A stretch of 64,000 nt of DNA from Dipetalonema caudispina. Taxonomy: Eukaryota; Nematoda; Chromadorea; Rhabditida; Onchocercidae. The notes under the pieces were generated by a model. It worked only from the letters and a program-made list of their open reading frames with translations. It was not told the origin of the DNA and did no database searches. Positions 52,001 through 64,000 of this stretch are shown here, one piece after another. Position numbers and translations under genes: made by a program. Position 1 is the stretch's first letter, and each line of letters starts with the position of its first letter. Location of the stretch: assembly GCA_013365325.1 (NCBI GenBank), contig JABVXV010000208.1, forward strand, positions 49,022-113,021. Reading direction: 5' to 3'.

Positions 52001-55000
52001 CTTGGACATCAAAATTAAATCTTTTATATTTCTATTGATTTCCTTCATATTAATTACATTTATGTTTCGTTTTTATATTAATTATATTTGTTGATATTTA
52101 TTTAACTGAAACAAACAGTTTTGCAGAACATCTGATGAATTCATGAACTACTTGCAATTAAACTTACTCATATAAGTTAAAGATCAAATGAGAAAAGTGA
52201 GGTAAATTAAGTACTGTTTCAGTTCACGTATGCAATACGGAAGGAAGCAGAATCTGAAGGCTCGATTGCAGCAATACTATTTGGAGAACATCAAGACAAG
52301 TTGGTTTTTGTAACGAGTAATAACATAATGAACGATTCTTTTTATGCTAATCTGATTAAAGGGTCAGAGGGGAACTAAACGTCACTTATCATGGACAACT
52401 ATAGTTCTCGTAGCTGGTGGCTCTTTTGATAAATGAAACATGGAATCCCGGAAGAAATCTGGCGAGACAAGTAGCAGTCATTTCAAAGAATTCTTACCAG
52501 CAAGATGGATGTGAGATTTGCTACGTTTGCGGATGATACATAATTTCTAATGAGACGACTTTATTCAAAAGAGAAAGATTTAGCACATAATGAGTTACTG
52601 GACAGAATGCTGAAGAAGTAAATGTCATAAGATAGGGACAATAAAATCATTATAGAATATTCAAAAAGGAATGAATATTATTAGTGAACCGAAAAGAACG
52701 ATTGGAAATGCATTAAGCATTGCATTCAAATTTTTTATGCTCCAAAAGGATGACCGTGGTCATTTGACAAGCTTAAGGGTAAAAGAGCAATGGAAAATAG
52801 TCGCAGTAAACAATTTATGAGAAGAAGAAGAGAGAAATATTTGCTGATGATAGTAAAAAAGGACGACATCTTAGCTATAAAGTCGATAAGCAAATAATTA
52901 GCAGCTATTTCACAAAGCCCTGAGTAGCGTAAACAACGAGAAAACGAAATATAGCGAACTTTAAGGGGAGCATAAGCTGCAGAGTTAACTTACTAGTTGG
53001 ATCTAATTTACAGGAACAAAGTTTAAAAAACACATCTATTGGTTAATCAAAAAGAGCCAAGAAAGGTAAGCAGTAAGCAGTCCAGGACCAGATGAAATCA
53101 ATGAACTTCGGTCAATAAAATTTTAGAATTTACGAAGAAGGACAGTTGTAGAAAATCATCAAAGATTACAAATATGGATAGGCTCATATTCTTCAATATC
53201 ACGATAATTGAAGACGAATTACTTGATATTCTCATACAAGCGATAACTCAGTTGAAGAAAGTCAACATGAAAAGACTACGAAATGTCAGATCTTAAAAGA
53301 TGAAGCTCAACTGTTATAAAAAAGAAAGGTGGTTGTCCCAGTGATGATGAGAGTGTTAATGCGAGATCAAAGAAGTGGGAAAAACATCAGCAAAGTTGAT
53401 GATCAGATAACAGGAAGCAACTTACTGGACATCCGAGGTGAGATTCTAGAGCAAAAGCATATGTTGAGCAGCGCAGTTACCGCTGAATCGGATTCAGATG
53501 CCGAATTCACTCAATGTTTCTTGTAAGAAGCAGCCATCTATGCATTTGGATTAGCTTCCACTCTTATTTTCCCTTTCATTCGAAACTTTTTGGTCTCTTT
53601 TAGGCTTTTGGATTCGACTTTTCAATTTATTTATCAAAGTACTTTCGTGCGTTTTGTATTGCGTGCGGGTCGTTAATGATAACGGGAACCTTCCCCGTTA
53701 CATCAAGCCGAATTATTATGCTCCCGATGAAATTAAGTAGTAAGTGTCTTTCAGTAAATTTAAATAAACGATGATCAGTTCAAAATTATAGATATTAATT
53801 ACATTTCAATTAATTCATCTTCACTTTTATCATAACTTTGAGAAGAATTTTAATTTTTGGCGACCATCCATATATGGATGGTATCACTGAATCTTTTCAT
53901 ATAACAGTGGGCTTCACTCTGATGGCAAATATCGAAATGTTTCATTGTTTGAAGGCTGTTATGTGTTGAACAATTGTGAGATATTTTTTATTGTAGTTGC
54001 GATCGCATTACCTGAAACGAAATCTTTGTTTAATATTTTATTAACTATCTAGCTTAGAGTAAAAACATGTAAAAATTGAAGCGTGCAAAGGGATAGACTT
54101 CACGACACTTTTTTTCTGTTGTTGACTTGCGTTAATGCATTTAGGTTTTCCTGCTATGAATTTAAAAAGTTTTTTTGTTATGATTGAAGTCAAAAAGATA
54201 TAGCAAAAGCGTAAAAGAAAAATTATGTGCTTTTTGAGTTGCAAAGTTAATGGTTGATTTTAACTTTATTATAAATGAGCAGACTGGAAAAATTTAATTT
54301 CATATCAGTGTAACTTTCAAATCACTCTGCATAACAGCAGGAAGTTATCAGCAAAATATTCGGGATTATTGAGACCTGAAAATCTTCAAAAGCCGCTTTT
54401 TGAGCCTAGATATTAACATTCATGATGAGATGCTTTACGTTAACCGAAATCCCTTTATCATTCAATTTAATAGAGAATCTATAATTCATCTATATAAGGT
54501 AATATTAGAGTAAGATTTCCTGGAAGATTCCCTATACTTAGATTTTAATTTCATGTCCAGAACGAATAATACTTTTTCGTGCATTAAAACTGTCCATAAT
54601 AATTAATCATGTCGTATTTAATGCTATTTCAGCTTTGTCCTTTTTTAATGCATATAATTTTATAATCAGTCAAATTTTTGTGTTGCAATTCAAATGCTGC
54701 TGCAAATGAGCATACCAGTCTTGCATACGGTTTGCAGATACATTGTAGACAGTACGAGCAACGAGTATTAAATTGCAGAATGAATGAAATTGTCGATTGA
54801 TTATATTGTATCGGCTTTATTTCAGCCAGTATCTAATATGGGTTGATCGGAAATTTTCGATTTGGATCTGTCAAGTGGTCGTTGCATTTTTAAGCTTACT
54901 GCAAACGGTCATCATATTTTTCCTGAGTTACAAAGTAAATTTGCATGTTACTGCTAGTGAGAATTGCTCTTTTATGGCACAGTTTGCGCAGTAGTAAAGT

Positions 55001-58000
55001 AGTGCTTTAGGACAAAAGTCTAACGAATGAATTTTCTTTTTTTTTTTTTTTCATAGCTTTTCTTTCAGGGCAGTACATTTCGAGTTGTTTTAAAATTGCA
55101 TTTTCTACTGGAGTTAATAACCAGCATGCCATTGATAGCCACGGTGAGCATCACGATTTCTTTTTTTTTCATTTCTGGGATTCGTAATCATTTTAATCAA
55201 CAATGAGTTTTAACATTTGAATAAGATTGCTACAATTCCTCATCATATCGAATGCACTAAGAAATATACTCTCAGATATTGGTACCACTCGGACGCAAAC
55301 TTTACGTGCCAATATTTCTGAATTGCTGGCTTGCTAAAAGTGCTCTGCAAGCGATTGTGGTAAGTCGTTCACGTACTGTCTACCAGAGTAATCCAAATTT
55401 TGAGATGTTTGCTGAAGCTGTATAGAAAATACTCTGTTTCCTTCGATAATTTTAAAGTTCTAATCTTGTAAATAACCCTTTCACTGCTAAATGAATACAC
55501 CTTTCTACTTCAACACCTTCAACGATCGTCACTTGCATTCGTCTACATGCATAACATAGCACAGTTTCGTACAGTCTGGAATCATCTTCCTTCTTAAGCT
55601 CAAATAGCTGTCTATTAGCAACTTCTCGGATTCATCTGCAGGACAATTCCATGCATATCGACAAAGCGTCTTGGTTTCAGTGACCTTACAGTAATGATTT
55701 CCGGAAAGTAAGTTTGTGATTCTTAATCACAGATTTGTTTAATATACGAATCAGAAAATAAAAATCCAAATATGCAGTTTTTTCAGCATGATTCAGATCG
55801 GATTTCCACTTCAGTCGGACGGTCAGCTTTGGTTCGTCAAATGGTCATTTTATTTTCCACCTTATTGTGTTTGGTATTTACGGGCACATGCGGCATTGAA
55901 CATTTACAGAGAGCTGGTGAACGACGCTTTAACCTTTTTACTTCGTTTTACTTCGTTATGGTAACTTTCTCCACTGTAGGTTAGTGTATGGTTTTTACAC
56001 TTATAGTTTCCTAATTTTAATGGATTTTAAGATTCTGACACAAGCTTGACTTATGGTAAGATAAGGCGAAAATTTGTTATTTCACCATTTGAACAAACCG
56101 AATCGTGGAGATGGATCGATATAAGTGGGCTTTTTCAATACCGCAGGGTACTACTATAGAGTAAGGTGATTTACTTCTTCATCATTTGTAGGTTACGGTG
56201 ATTGGTACCCGGACACATGGATGTCCAGACTTTTTGTTGTTATTCTTATATGCATTGCGTTTGCTATACTTCCCAAACAGGTATCGTTAATTGAATGGTA
56301 ATTAACCACAAGTGCTTTCTTCGATCAAAAATTAACCACTTTAATGATTATTTAAAGTGTAAGGGACAAAATTGGAGAAATATAAAGGCGATTTTTTCGA
56401 AATAAAAATACCGAAAAGAATTTAAGATTGAAGCACTTGGTCAGACGTATGTGGAAAGACAAAAAGCAGGTGGTGAGTATACCGAAAGTTGGGCAAGTAA
56501 TGAGAAGCATGTGGTAGTAACGGTAACACATTTGGAGGCTCAGTTTATCCGGGATTTCCTCAGTGAATTCTATGCCTACCCTGAACATCAGGTAAACTTC
56601 TTGAGAAAATACAACGCCGTGTTTTTATAAGTTTTGCTTATTGTTTCCAGACTTTCCATCTCCTCCGATAAATATTTATTTATTTTCTTAAATTAATGGA
56701 CAAAAGCGCCTCTGTATTATCATATGCCTGAAAATGGATTCTACGAACTTAGAACAGAAAGTAATACATACACTTCAAAATATAAAGAACTCATATAAAT
56801 AGTACTTTCAAGTTTGCAAGGATTCAGTTGATAGATTGAAGTCTTTTGTTAAATCAATTGATCCACAGAATTATTTGGTGATCTTACTTTCACCGTGTGA
56901 AATGAATGACCGAATGCGAATGCTTCTCAAAATACCCATGTGGTCAACCAGGGTACTATATATCCGAGGCTCTGCACTAAAGGATGACGACCTAGAAAGA
57001 GCAAAAATGGCCAATGCAAAGGCATGCTTCATTTTATCAGCAAGGCATATCTATCAGAAAACGAAAACGGTAATGCTTAGATTCATATTTTATCATACCG
57101 AAATCTTAAAGAGATAAAAGAATTTATTCGGAAGCGTATTAATTTAAGAACCAGAATTTCAAGCAGAAATTTCCGTTTTCATGATGAGTTATGTTTTTCC
57201 AATGCAGTCGTATCAGCATCCTGAGATTCGCTGCCTCGAACACGAATAGTTTTACAATTTTAACAAGCTAATTAAGTATTGCGTTCAACGGTATTTAATG
57301 TTAATATGTTTCAGGATGAACACACAGTTTTACGGTCATGGGCGGTGAAAGATTTTGCTCCAAATGTTCCTCAATATGTACAGATTTTCCGTCCGGAAAC
57401 AAAGATGCACATAGAACATGCTGGTTGGTTACAAGATTTTGTTCAGGAAAATAGAAATGTCGTCAAGCTGATAAGCAAGCAATCTACCTTATGCGACCTG
57501 ATTGTCTCTTGTCCCTTTCAGAGTTTGTGGTTTGCGAAGACGAATTCAAATATTCTCTTCTTGCAAACAACTGCATTTGTCCGGGTATTTCAACATTTAT
57601 CACACTTCTGATGCATACCTCTCGCGGAGAGTAAGTTCTTCAGTAATACTGAGTATGAGACGGCTTTGAATGCTGCTCAAAAACTGGCATAGTTTTGGCT
57701 AATTTCTTGCAGAGAAGGTCAGAAATCGACAGAAGCTTGGCACAAAGTTTATGGATTTCATTCTGGCAATGAAATTTATGACGTTAAAATTGCTGATAGC
57801 CAATTTTTTAGTGAATTTGTTGGGAAATCATTCATTTACGCATCTTTTCATGCTTATCAAACGTAAGTTAACAGCCAGAATTCTTTAAAAGTAAAATATT
57901 TCGCTATTAGATGGTTGAATAACAGTTTTAGAAGCCCGCAAGTACGGTCAATGCAGTATCATATTAAAGTCTAATTAAATATGCATCCAACACTTTCTTC

Positions 58001-61000
58001 TGCATATTCACATCTTATATGACATATCAGTTGCTACTTTACGTTCTGAAAGATGCCGTAGAAGGTCTGATTAAGCCTGAGTATTGAAGGTATGGAGTTG
58101 GTCTAATTGCAATCAAATCAGAGGGGCTATTTGAGAAAATCCGTCTCAATCCGGGTCAGTACTACTATTTGAATCCTACTGACACTGCATATTACATGGC
58201 ACTAACCAATGAAGAATCATTATATGATTTCCGGAGAGGCTTAAATGCACAACGGCAAAAGGCCAATTTGGCTGCAGCGATCGCGAATATTGGTAAATTT
58301 CTCGATTTGTGCACAATGCCTAGTTAATTCGATACATGACTGACAAGAGTCAGCTGTGCCCCAAAAGTGTTAGTTTTGGTAGCTGCCGTTTCCATTTCGT
58401 AGCTTTCCAGAATTTATGAGTAGAAGTTTTAGATGGATTTTAAATTAAACTAAGAAGTAGAGCAGATAAGGAAAATGTGAAAGTCATTTTTAAAAGATGC
58501 AGAATAACGCTGCTTTTCCGTAATCAATTACGATTACTGAAAGAAAGTAAAAAAAAAAAAAAAAAATGTAGCCAATAGAAGATCTTTCGCCCGCTCGTCG
58601 AGATTTCGTGGGTTTATGCACATTCTGCACTTTATATAAGATATTGGTAGAAGTAGAATACTTTAGAAGAATTTTAGAGAAGCTGGAAAGACGAAATAAA
58701 ATGACTGACTTACTCCTTCACTCACTGAAATGAAAGACAAAATTCTTGGCCTAATTCAAGAAAAGTTTGAATCTGCAAACTTTTAATAATGCATGAGTAG
58801 TTTTAGCCATGAGGGTTTTATTTGATTATCGGCTTTCCGAGTACTCGTTTGCTGATTTTGCCTTACAATATCCATACAGATGCATTTTCCATGATAACCT
58901 ATGTAGCAATACAATATAAATGATGAAATCTGGAATTTTGATCACAAAAAATTGATTTTTGATTATACATTTCTGAAAATATTGTCCACATTTTTTTGAC
59001 TTAAGAGAGGTAAGAGAGAAGCATATATTTTTTGTCATTATCTAACTTTATTTAGAATCTTAGTTTTTAAAAGCGTACCGCTTCTTCCTTAAACGTTTGT
59101 TCGTCTGAAAATATTTTTCCTCGACTTTCTGGTCGCTGTAATAAGGCTTCCTGCTTTTGCATGATTTTCTTAACTCAAAAATCTGCAGTGTCACGTGATC
59201 TGCCGATGAAAGCTTTTCGTGTTATTCCAGAAAAATGGGGTCAATTTCTATTATTATTCACGCTAGGTTTTTGAACTCTTTTCCTGTCTTATGTACATTG
59301 CTGAAATTTCGCCGCAAGAAAATCTTATAGATAAATATTTCAATTTAGGAAACATGACGCTTGATCTACGCGAAATAGAAGAGAATGACTTTAAAACGCG
59401 AAAAAAACGGGAACGACTTTTACATGTTAAAAGAAATGATGTCGATGAGACGTCGGAACTTTTAGTTAGTTGTACTGTTAATTCTAATTTCACTCTTTTA
59501 TAATTTTAATCTCTTCACTTCTAATATATTTATTTCAGCAGTTGCAAAGGGCAAGTCAATTACTTGATGGGAAATCGAATATTGGTGAGGTTTTGGAAAC
59601 AACCATTGAATCGGATGAATCTGACGTGGAATCTCAGTTTTGCACAATCTGTGCTTCTCACGAGGAATGTATTGCCAGGAAGTTTGTTAATTAAAAAATT
59701 ATGTTTTTTTGAGAATTGCTGAATAGAGCGAATCCTTCAAGGATAGCAGTAGTAGTTGGGAATGAAAGAATTGTTGAACAAATTTGAGTGGGATAATTTC
59801 TTTTAAGATACAAATGGTTGTCTTACTATCAATTTTGCACTTTAATTTTTTGAAATAACTCTTACGAGACTATATCTTAGTGCACCATCTATGAAAGAGC
59901 TTATCAAAATGAACAAAGCCGAGATAAACCAGATGTAAGCGAGCATTATCTTCAATGTGATTGATAAAAGTAAAAATGAAGTTGCAGGACAAAGAAGACT
60001 TATCCACCGTTGGCCTCATACATCGGTACTGGATTCACTATATGCCATATACTGAAAGAGAAAAGACTAACTTGTTGTCTGGAAATTGCTTCTGTAAGCA
60101 ATTTCCCACTTAATATCATCTCAAAATCTTATGAAATAATAATTCCTCTCACTTGAATAGAAATATAAAAAATTTTAATGATCATATTTTGTAGAATATC
60201 TTGAAAAGCGTTGTTGGTTTAGGCTTGTCAGCACTGCTGCTTTCGGACAGCGAATGAATATCACTGGAATAATCCAGCAGTGATTGTGGCCGCTGATCAG
60301 ACATGTTCCGGCCTGTATAATTTGATTATACCTCTGCGTGCCTATTATCGTCCTGTACATGAACTTCAACCCATTATATTTCTGCTTGAATTGCAAGAAA
60401 TTGAAAGGCAATTACATTTTTACTCACATCATCTTAAAAAGTCTGAAAGTTATCCTGGCCAGGGACGTAGCTACCACACAAACTAAATCAGAAGTGGGAA
60501 CATTGCAGTAGTTATCGCCATTTGTTTGAGAAGAATAATTTTTTCATTTGAAGGAAATTGTAACTGTAACTGCTGTTAGACATCATTTAGCATTTGGGTC
60601 ATTTTTCAGGCCGAATCCATCGTTTTTAGATGTGATTGCATGGTTTCCCCTTGTCTACTGGATGCAAGGCAAAATATCAAGGTAGGTAAACATATTGTCG
60701 CGACCGAAGGCTTCAGAAAAAAGTAGCCAATGATATTTGAAATAGTATTATACTGTCCGAAGAGAATTTATTTTATTGCTTCGGATAGAGACTAATTCTT
60801 CCGTGATTAGGCCAATCTATCCATATTGGGCTTATTCAAAGCATCATTCATCCTCTTAGTGACACATATTACGAAAGATAATAGCCTAAAGATTATCTGT
60901 ACATAAAACTAATTCTATTACAAGAATGCAATTTGGAATAGAAATTCTTTACTCATTTCAGTTTGGACAATCTTTTGAAAGCGGGCGTTTGTCTAGCAGA

Positions 61001-63000
61001 CAATGTAGTTGTCGTGAAGGAAGGTGCAACAACGGTCGAAGAGCACTTGGCCGATTGCACCACAATTATAACAGTGCAGAAAATACACAGGTTAGTTGTT
61101 TTTTTTTTTTTTTTTTTTATTTGTGATGATTCTGTTTGTAACACATTTAGTGCGGAAGCATCTGAGAATAATAGGAAGTCAATTGAGAATGGCTGCTTGA
61201 TGCAAAAATTTTTCGCCTTCCTAAGTGACAAATTTCAACCCTTCATTTGCAAATTGTTCAGCCAATAAATTTATTTTTCACTAAGAATAGTATCATATTC
61301 TCTTTAGCTGCAAATGAGAGGTTCGATCGTTTTAGGATGTTTCCAAGACTACGTATCATCACGGAGCTTACTCACGTTAGCAATATGCGTTTCATGCAAT
61401 TTGATGCCGACGATCAGTATGCTCTTCAGCAGTCTAAGTTTGAGAAGGTGAATTTTGATATTAGTTTCATGAAATGTTACTCGAATGTTTTTATTTACTT
61501 ATAAACCGCAGATTTCAGCTATCACTTTGCTTATGACAGATAGGCCCTCATTTCTTGTATCGATGGCTTATTAAATTAGCCACTGCCACATCAGTTTCTC
61601 TCGGTAAAATGCTCCCGCGCTATCCGAACGTTGCTGAACACATTAGTTCTAACGGCGGTTCTGATTCTTAGATGTAATCAGCTTTTATTTCTCGTTTTTC
61701 TTTATTAAAAATCGATATTTATGTGATTGATAATAGCGCGACATTTGTAGATCTTTCTATTTCTGTACGGTACGAGGACATTTCACTTCACTTTTAAACT
61801 TGAATTCTATTACTTTTAGAAGGAACGCAAACGTGGATCCTCAATGCCATACATGTTTCGATTGCCATTTGCGCAAGGTGGTGTTTTCTCCGCAAATATG
61901 CTCGATCGTCTGCTATATCAAGCACATGTCAAAAATTATGTGGTGGATTTTATTCGGTTATTGCTTGGCATTGACCAATCTAAAGGCTCCGGATATCTGA
62001 CTAGTGTCAGCTTCTCATTCAAATTTCGTTGAATGTGCAATTTTAGTTTGCTTTCTTAGAGTACTTATTTTAATTTTTTATCCGAACATTATTGTACTTT
62101 CTTTTCTAGTTCTCTTCATACAAATGTTTGATTTTAAAGATTTCCAGTTCAAAATAACATCGGATGATCTTTGGATAGGAACATATGGTCGACTTTATCA
62201 AAAGCTTTGTGCATCTGTAGCTGATATACCGATTGGAATATATCGGACGATGATAATGGATGCTGAAGTGCAATTTCTTCCTTTATTCCAAGCTAATAAC
62301 ATTCATCATGAACTGATATTTATTTAAAAATAGCAACCAAATTCTTTTTATTCGTCAGCAGATTTTTGACGAATTTGAATAATTACAGCTATCGTTTAGA
62401 TGAAATTGAAAGTTCGAAAAGATGATATGAAAGGGTCCAGAAAGATCAACAAAATGAGTATCTCCGATCTGGTACACAGTAAGATGCAAAAATTGGGCAT
62501 ACCCAATGAAGACTACAGTTAAGTTTTCTTTTGAAGAAGATTGGATTTGCTCAATACGGTCATCACAGTCTTGTGTCTTAAAAGAAAGGTGTCCACAGGA
62601 ATTTTCGGGCGATATTCATTCCAGATCAAATGATTTGTTAGTTTGTAATTTCATTAAGTTGTAAATGTTGTAAATTTTGCAGAATATGATGAGAAGTTGG
62701 GCACAATCTCCTACGTAATTATTAATCCATCGCTTGATATTACTCTCGAAGCTGGAGATATTGTGTTCGTTATTGGCATTTCTTCAATAATTCCGAGTCA
62801 AAACTAAGGAAGTAATGAATCAACAAAACTTCAGCACCTTAATTACAAGATAAACTGGATATTGTTCATATTACAGATATGTCATAAAAGCACCGATAAG
62901 CGAAGATGCTGCTAACCACCAGCTCACAGATCCGCGGCGAGGTTTACAACGGCAAGAATTTAGATTGGAAAGGAAATTGAAGAGGGAAGACGAAAGATAA
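49040..63000 (+). CDS. slo-2: SLO-2 / Slack-type (KCNT) sodium- or chloride-gated large-conductance K+ channel, complete
   Basis: Plasma-membrane K+ channel subunit (tetramer) of nerve and muscle. Exons: 49040-49185, 49251-49318, 53604-53739, 54826-54934, 55069-55143, 55276-55359, 55787-55979, 56192-56280, 56427-56591, 56869-57069, 57315-57423, 57522-57630, 57713-57862, 58090-58292, 59189-59239, 59331-59464, 59539-59681, 59881-59934, 59988-60093, 60223-60440, 60610-60681, 60962-61090, 61336-61447, 61820-62005, 62148-62267, 62400-62517, 62683-62764, 62877-63000; 3486 nt, 1161 aa, all in phase. Seen: [19 protein letters not shown] (S1), [19 protein letters not shown] filter (~267-273), [14 protein letters not shown] (RCK1), [15 protein letters not shown] and [13 protein letters not shown] (RCK2), end GDIVYVIKAP. 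The first two exons are supported by phase and length match to KCNT, less by identity. The start Met could lie further upstream. Confidence 0.93.
52430..53260 (+). mobile_element. Decayed non-LTR retrotransposon (reverse transcriptase) remnants
   Basis: Plus-strand translations, broken by many stops, contain RFATFADDT near 52510-52550, like the RT active-site block (xFADD), and SSPGPDEIN near 53080-53105, like the conserved RT GPD motif. The order of the two motifs is reversed relative to an intact RT, so at least two fragments or a rearrangement are implied. Family not assigned. Confidence 0.3.
53446..53532 (+). other. Exon-like segment resembling slo-2 exon 1 (possible alternative first exon)
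   Basis: The frame reads [19 protein letters not shown] and ends at a strong donor TTTCTT|gtaaga. The region just upstream of and in slo-2 exon 1 reads [24 protein letters not shown]. The similarity is visible at DNA level too (GAATCGGATTC). However, its phase (2) does not fit the next exon at 53604, which needs phase 1. Confidence 0.25.
53604..56280 (+). other. slo-2: slo-2 transmembrane and pore exons (S1 to S6)
   Basis: Exons 3-8. S1 is [20 protein letters not shown]2 [18 protein letters not shown]3 [14 protein letters not shown]; then [18 protein letters not shown]5 [17 protein letters not shown]; pore helix [22 protein letters not shown]6 [17 protein letters not shown]. The filter codon GGT is split by an intron (G|GT at 55979/56192). 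As in other SLO-2 channels, the S4 region lacks a regular row of arginines. Confidence 0.92.
56427..58292 (+). other. slo-2: slo-2 RCK1 domain exons (exons 9-14)
   Basis: Residues about 301-612. Conserved: [106 protein letters not shown]. Divergent: ESWAS replaces the usual SRHRA before EKHVV, and HIYQKTKT replaces NEVDRTAA before the (D)xHT motif, at the same length. Exon 9 and exon 14 use AAG acceptors. Confidence 0.9.
58293..59188. other. slo-2 intron 14 (0.9 kb)
   Basis: Lies between RCK1 and the variable linker. It contains an A-run at 58549-58566. No coding signal seen; the minus ORF 58826-59038 is AT-driven. Confidence 0.6.
59189..59681 (+). other. slo-2: slo-2 variable RCK1-RCK2 linker exons (15-17)
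   Basis: Residues about 612-721. Exon 15 (17 codons) and exon 16 share only the LGNMTLDL block with KCNT (there MGTVAMDL). The rest is charged and low in similarity ([27 protein letters not shown]). Borders follow phase only: the acceptor of exon 16 is cttatag|AT and the donor of exon 17 is AGGAA|gtttgt. These are the least certain internal borders of the gene. Confidence 0.65.
59881..63000 (+). other. slo-2: slo-2 RCK2 domain and C-terminus (exons 18-28)
   Basis: Residues about 722-1161. Exon 19 encodes [18 protein letters not shown] (counterpart of KCNT YPPNSPYIGSSPTLCHLL). Then [108 protein letters not shown] and IPIGIYRT. The last exon joins GT|A to give [14 protein letters not shown] and ends with a basic tail (RLERKLKRE). 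Reading past 62764 instead would end at a TAA at 62805-62807. Confidence 0.9.
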
Positions 63001-63895
63001 CTTGTTTAAGCGTTCCTCTGATCACTTATACATTCAATATTCGGTTTGATATTATCATACAAACTATGTACGAAATGCATATTTTGCCTTCTTCTATTGT
63101 TTACTCCAATGGATATTTTTAGAAGGTCGACGTCCTAAAGGTTAATCAAGTGGACTTTATAAAATGTCCTCTTGCTATTGAATATTGATTTTCTGCATAT
63201 AATTACATTCAACATGCAAGTTTCGTTCTTGTTTATTGCTTCAATGTATTATGCTGATCCTTATGATGCAGCAGCTAATTGTTTTGAACTTTTAATTGTT
63301 CCCATTTCTTTTATCAGTCAAAGTAGTACATAGATAAATTGAACTGTTCATTGCATCCCATTATAAAATGACATTAATTTCTGAGCATTCGCATAAGAAA
63401 GTTATCGTAGTTTCCAGATTATAGTAGCACTTGTCAAACGCTTTTCCTCCGACTCGATCGTTACATCATTTCTGGGTAATAGATTATGCGACAATATTAT
63501 AGAATCGAAAATTCTTTTGTCGCCAAGGAACAAAACCTACAAAAATTTATTTGGGTAACAATTTAAGTAATATCCTTTACTTCCGCTAGTATTGCTCTTG
63601 ACGCGAGTTGATCCAATCACTGTTCATTAAAGTTCCTGAAGATCCGAATATGGTTCATCAAAGTTCCAAAAGATGTTGGCAGAAAAGTTTCTGCTAGCAA
63701 GAAATTTGTAATATTTTGCGTCTACATTTACCGATCTTTTTGACCGATTGCAATATGATATTGCAATTTGCATGTATTTAAATTAACCGGCCAGCAGAAG
63801 ATTATAATTATTGAAGGCGTGAAAATCGGCGCAATTCGTTCTTTCCATTCCAATAAACATTACACCACCTGCTTTTCATTCATAATAATTAAAAT
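63001..63895. other. Intergenic (0.9 kb) downstream of slo-2
   Basis: AT-rich spacer on the way to the next plus-strand gene. No AATAAA lies in the first few hundred bases after the slo-2 stop; one occurs at about 63852. Nothing else recognised. Confidence 0.5.
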
Positions 63896-64000
63896 ATGGG
63901 CGGAAATCGATTGGATTATGATGCGCAGTTGTCGATAGAATGGATGCAACAATATCGTCCACTTTTTATATTTCTCATTATTGGATATGCGATGTTTGTA
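63896..64000 (+). CDS. Start of a probable membrane protein, partial (runs off right edge)
   Basis: Thirty-five codons from ATG at 63896 stay open to the last base. A short polar N-terminus (LDYDAQLSIEWMQQY) is followed by RPLFIFLIIGYAMFV, the start of a transmembrane span. The layout resembles the N-terminus and first span of nematode TWK two-pore K+ channels, but too little is present to assign a family. Confidence 0.45.
   Translation, partial: MGGNRLDYDAQLSIEWMQQYRPLFIFLIIGYAMFV

Larger units (their letters stand above)
49319..53603. other. slo-2 intron 2 (4.3 kb)
   Basis: Large intron between the cytoplasmic N-terminal exons and the S1 exon. It carries decayed reverse-transcriptase-like fragments (about 52430-53260) and, at 53446-53526, an exon-like stretch resembling exon 1. 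The rest is AT-rich with no recognised content. If the first two exons were wrong, this would be 5' flank instead. Confidence 0.55.

Noticed and set aside
53329..53412. [11 protein letters not shown] as the true slo-2 exon before S1
   Set aside because: It can be joined in phase (AGAA|gtggga) and looks a little like KNQRSS, but an in-frame stop lies just upstream and the exon at 49251-49318 matches the family spacing better.

Overview
The window is nuclear DNA from an animal with many short exons, short AT-rich introns and AT-rich intergenic DNA. The four large genes are closest, from memory, to nematode proteins (SLO-2, NCR/NPC1, HUM-6, and an NSP/BCAR3-family adaptor), and most 3' splice sites read TTTCAG or TTTTAG. 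I infer a nematode genome, possibly a filarial-type parasite; the species call is inference only. I see no bacterial operon, CRISPR array, rRNA or tRNA.

Layout. (1) 1-8743, minus strand: motor domain and first two IQ motifs of an unconventional class VII-like myosin. Sixteen exons join in phase; the tail lies beyond the left edge. (2) 10752-23194, minus strand: a complete NPC1-family lysosomal sterol transporter, 25 exons, 1326 codons plus stop. (3) 30310-36109, minus strand: a 12-exon gene with an SH2 domain and a C-terminal CDC25/RasGEF-like domain, the architecture of BCAR3/SH2D3 (NSP) adaptors, about 683 aa. (4) 49040-63000, plus strand: a complete SLO-2/Slack-type potassium channel, 28 exons, 1161 aa, with pore GYGD and two RCK domains. 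(5) 63896 to the right edge, plus strand: the first 35 codons of another probable membrane protein.

All exon borders were worked out by hand from homology, splice signals and phase. The phases close to an intact frame across all four genes, which supports the models, but cDNA would be needed to fix individual borders. The genes do not form an obvious pathway: they cover actin motor function, sterol export from lysosomes, adhesion/Ras-family signalling and membrane excitability. The adaptor and slo-2 are divergently oriented across about 12.9 kb of non-coding DNA.

Intergenic and intronic DNA holds simple repeats (a 93-bp TA tract, CT/GT, ATT and GAT tracts, poly-T), a 34-bp perfect palindrome in a myosin intron, a 19-bp direct repeat in the first NPC1 intron, and decayed reverse-transcriptase-like remnants in a 4.3-kb slo-2 intron. 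The most unusual points are a high share of AAG 3' splice sites, a probable GC-AG intron, a stop-free in-frame 105-bp intron in the myosin head, and substitutions in normally invariant motifs of the myosin and the channel. I did not find convincing evidence of a wholly new system.
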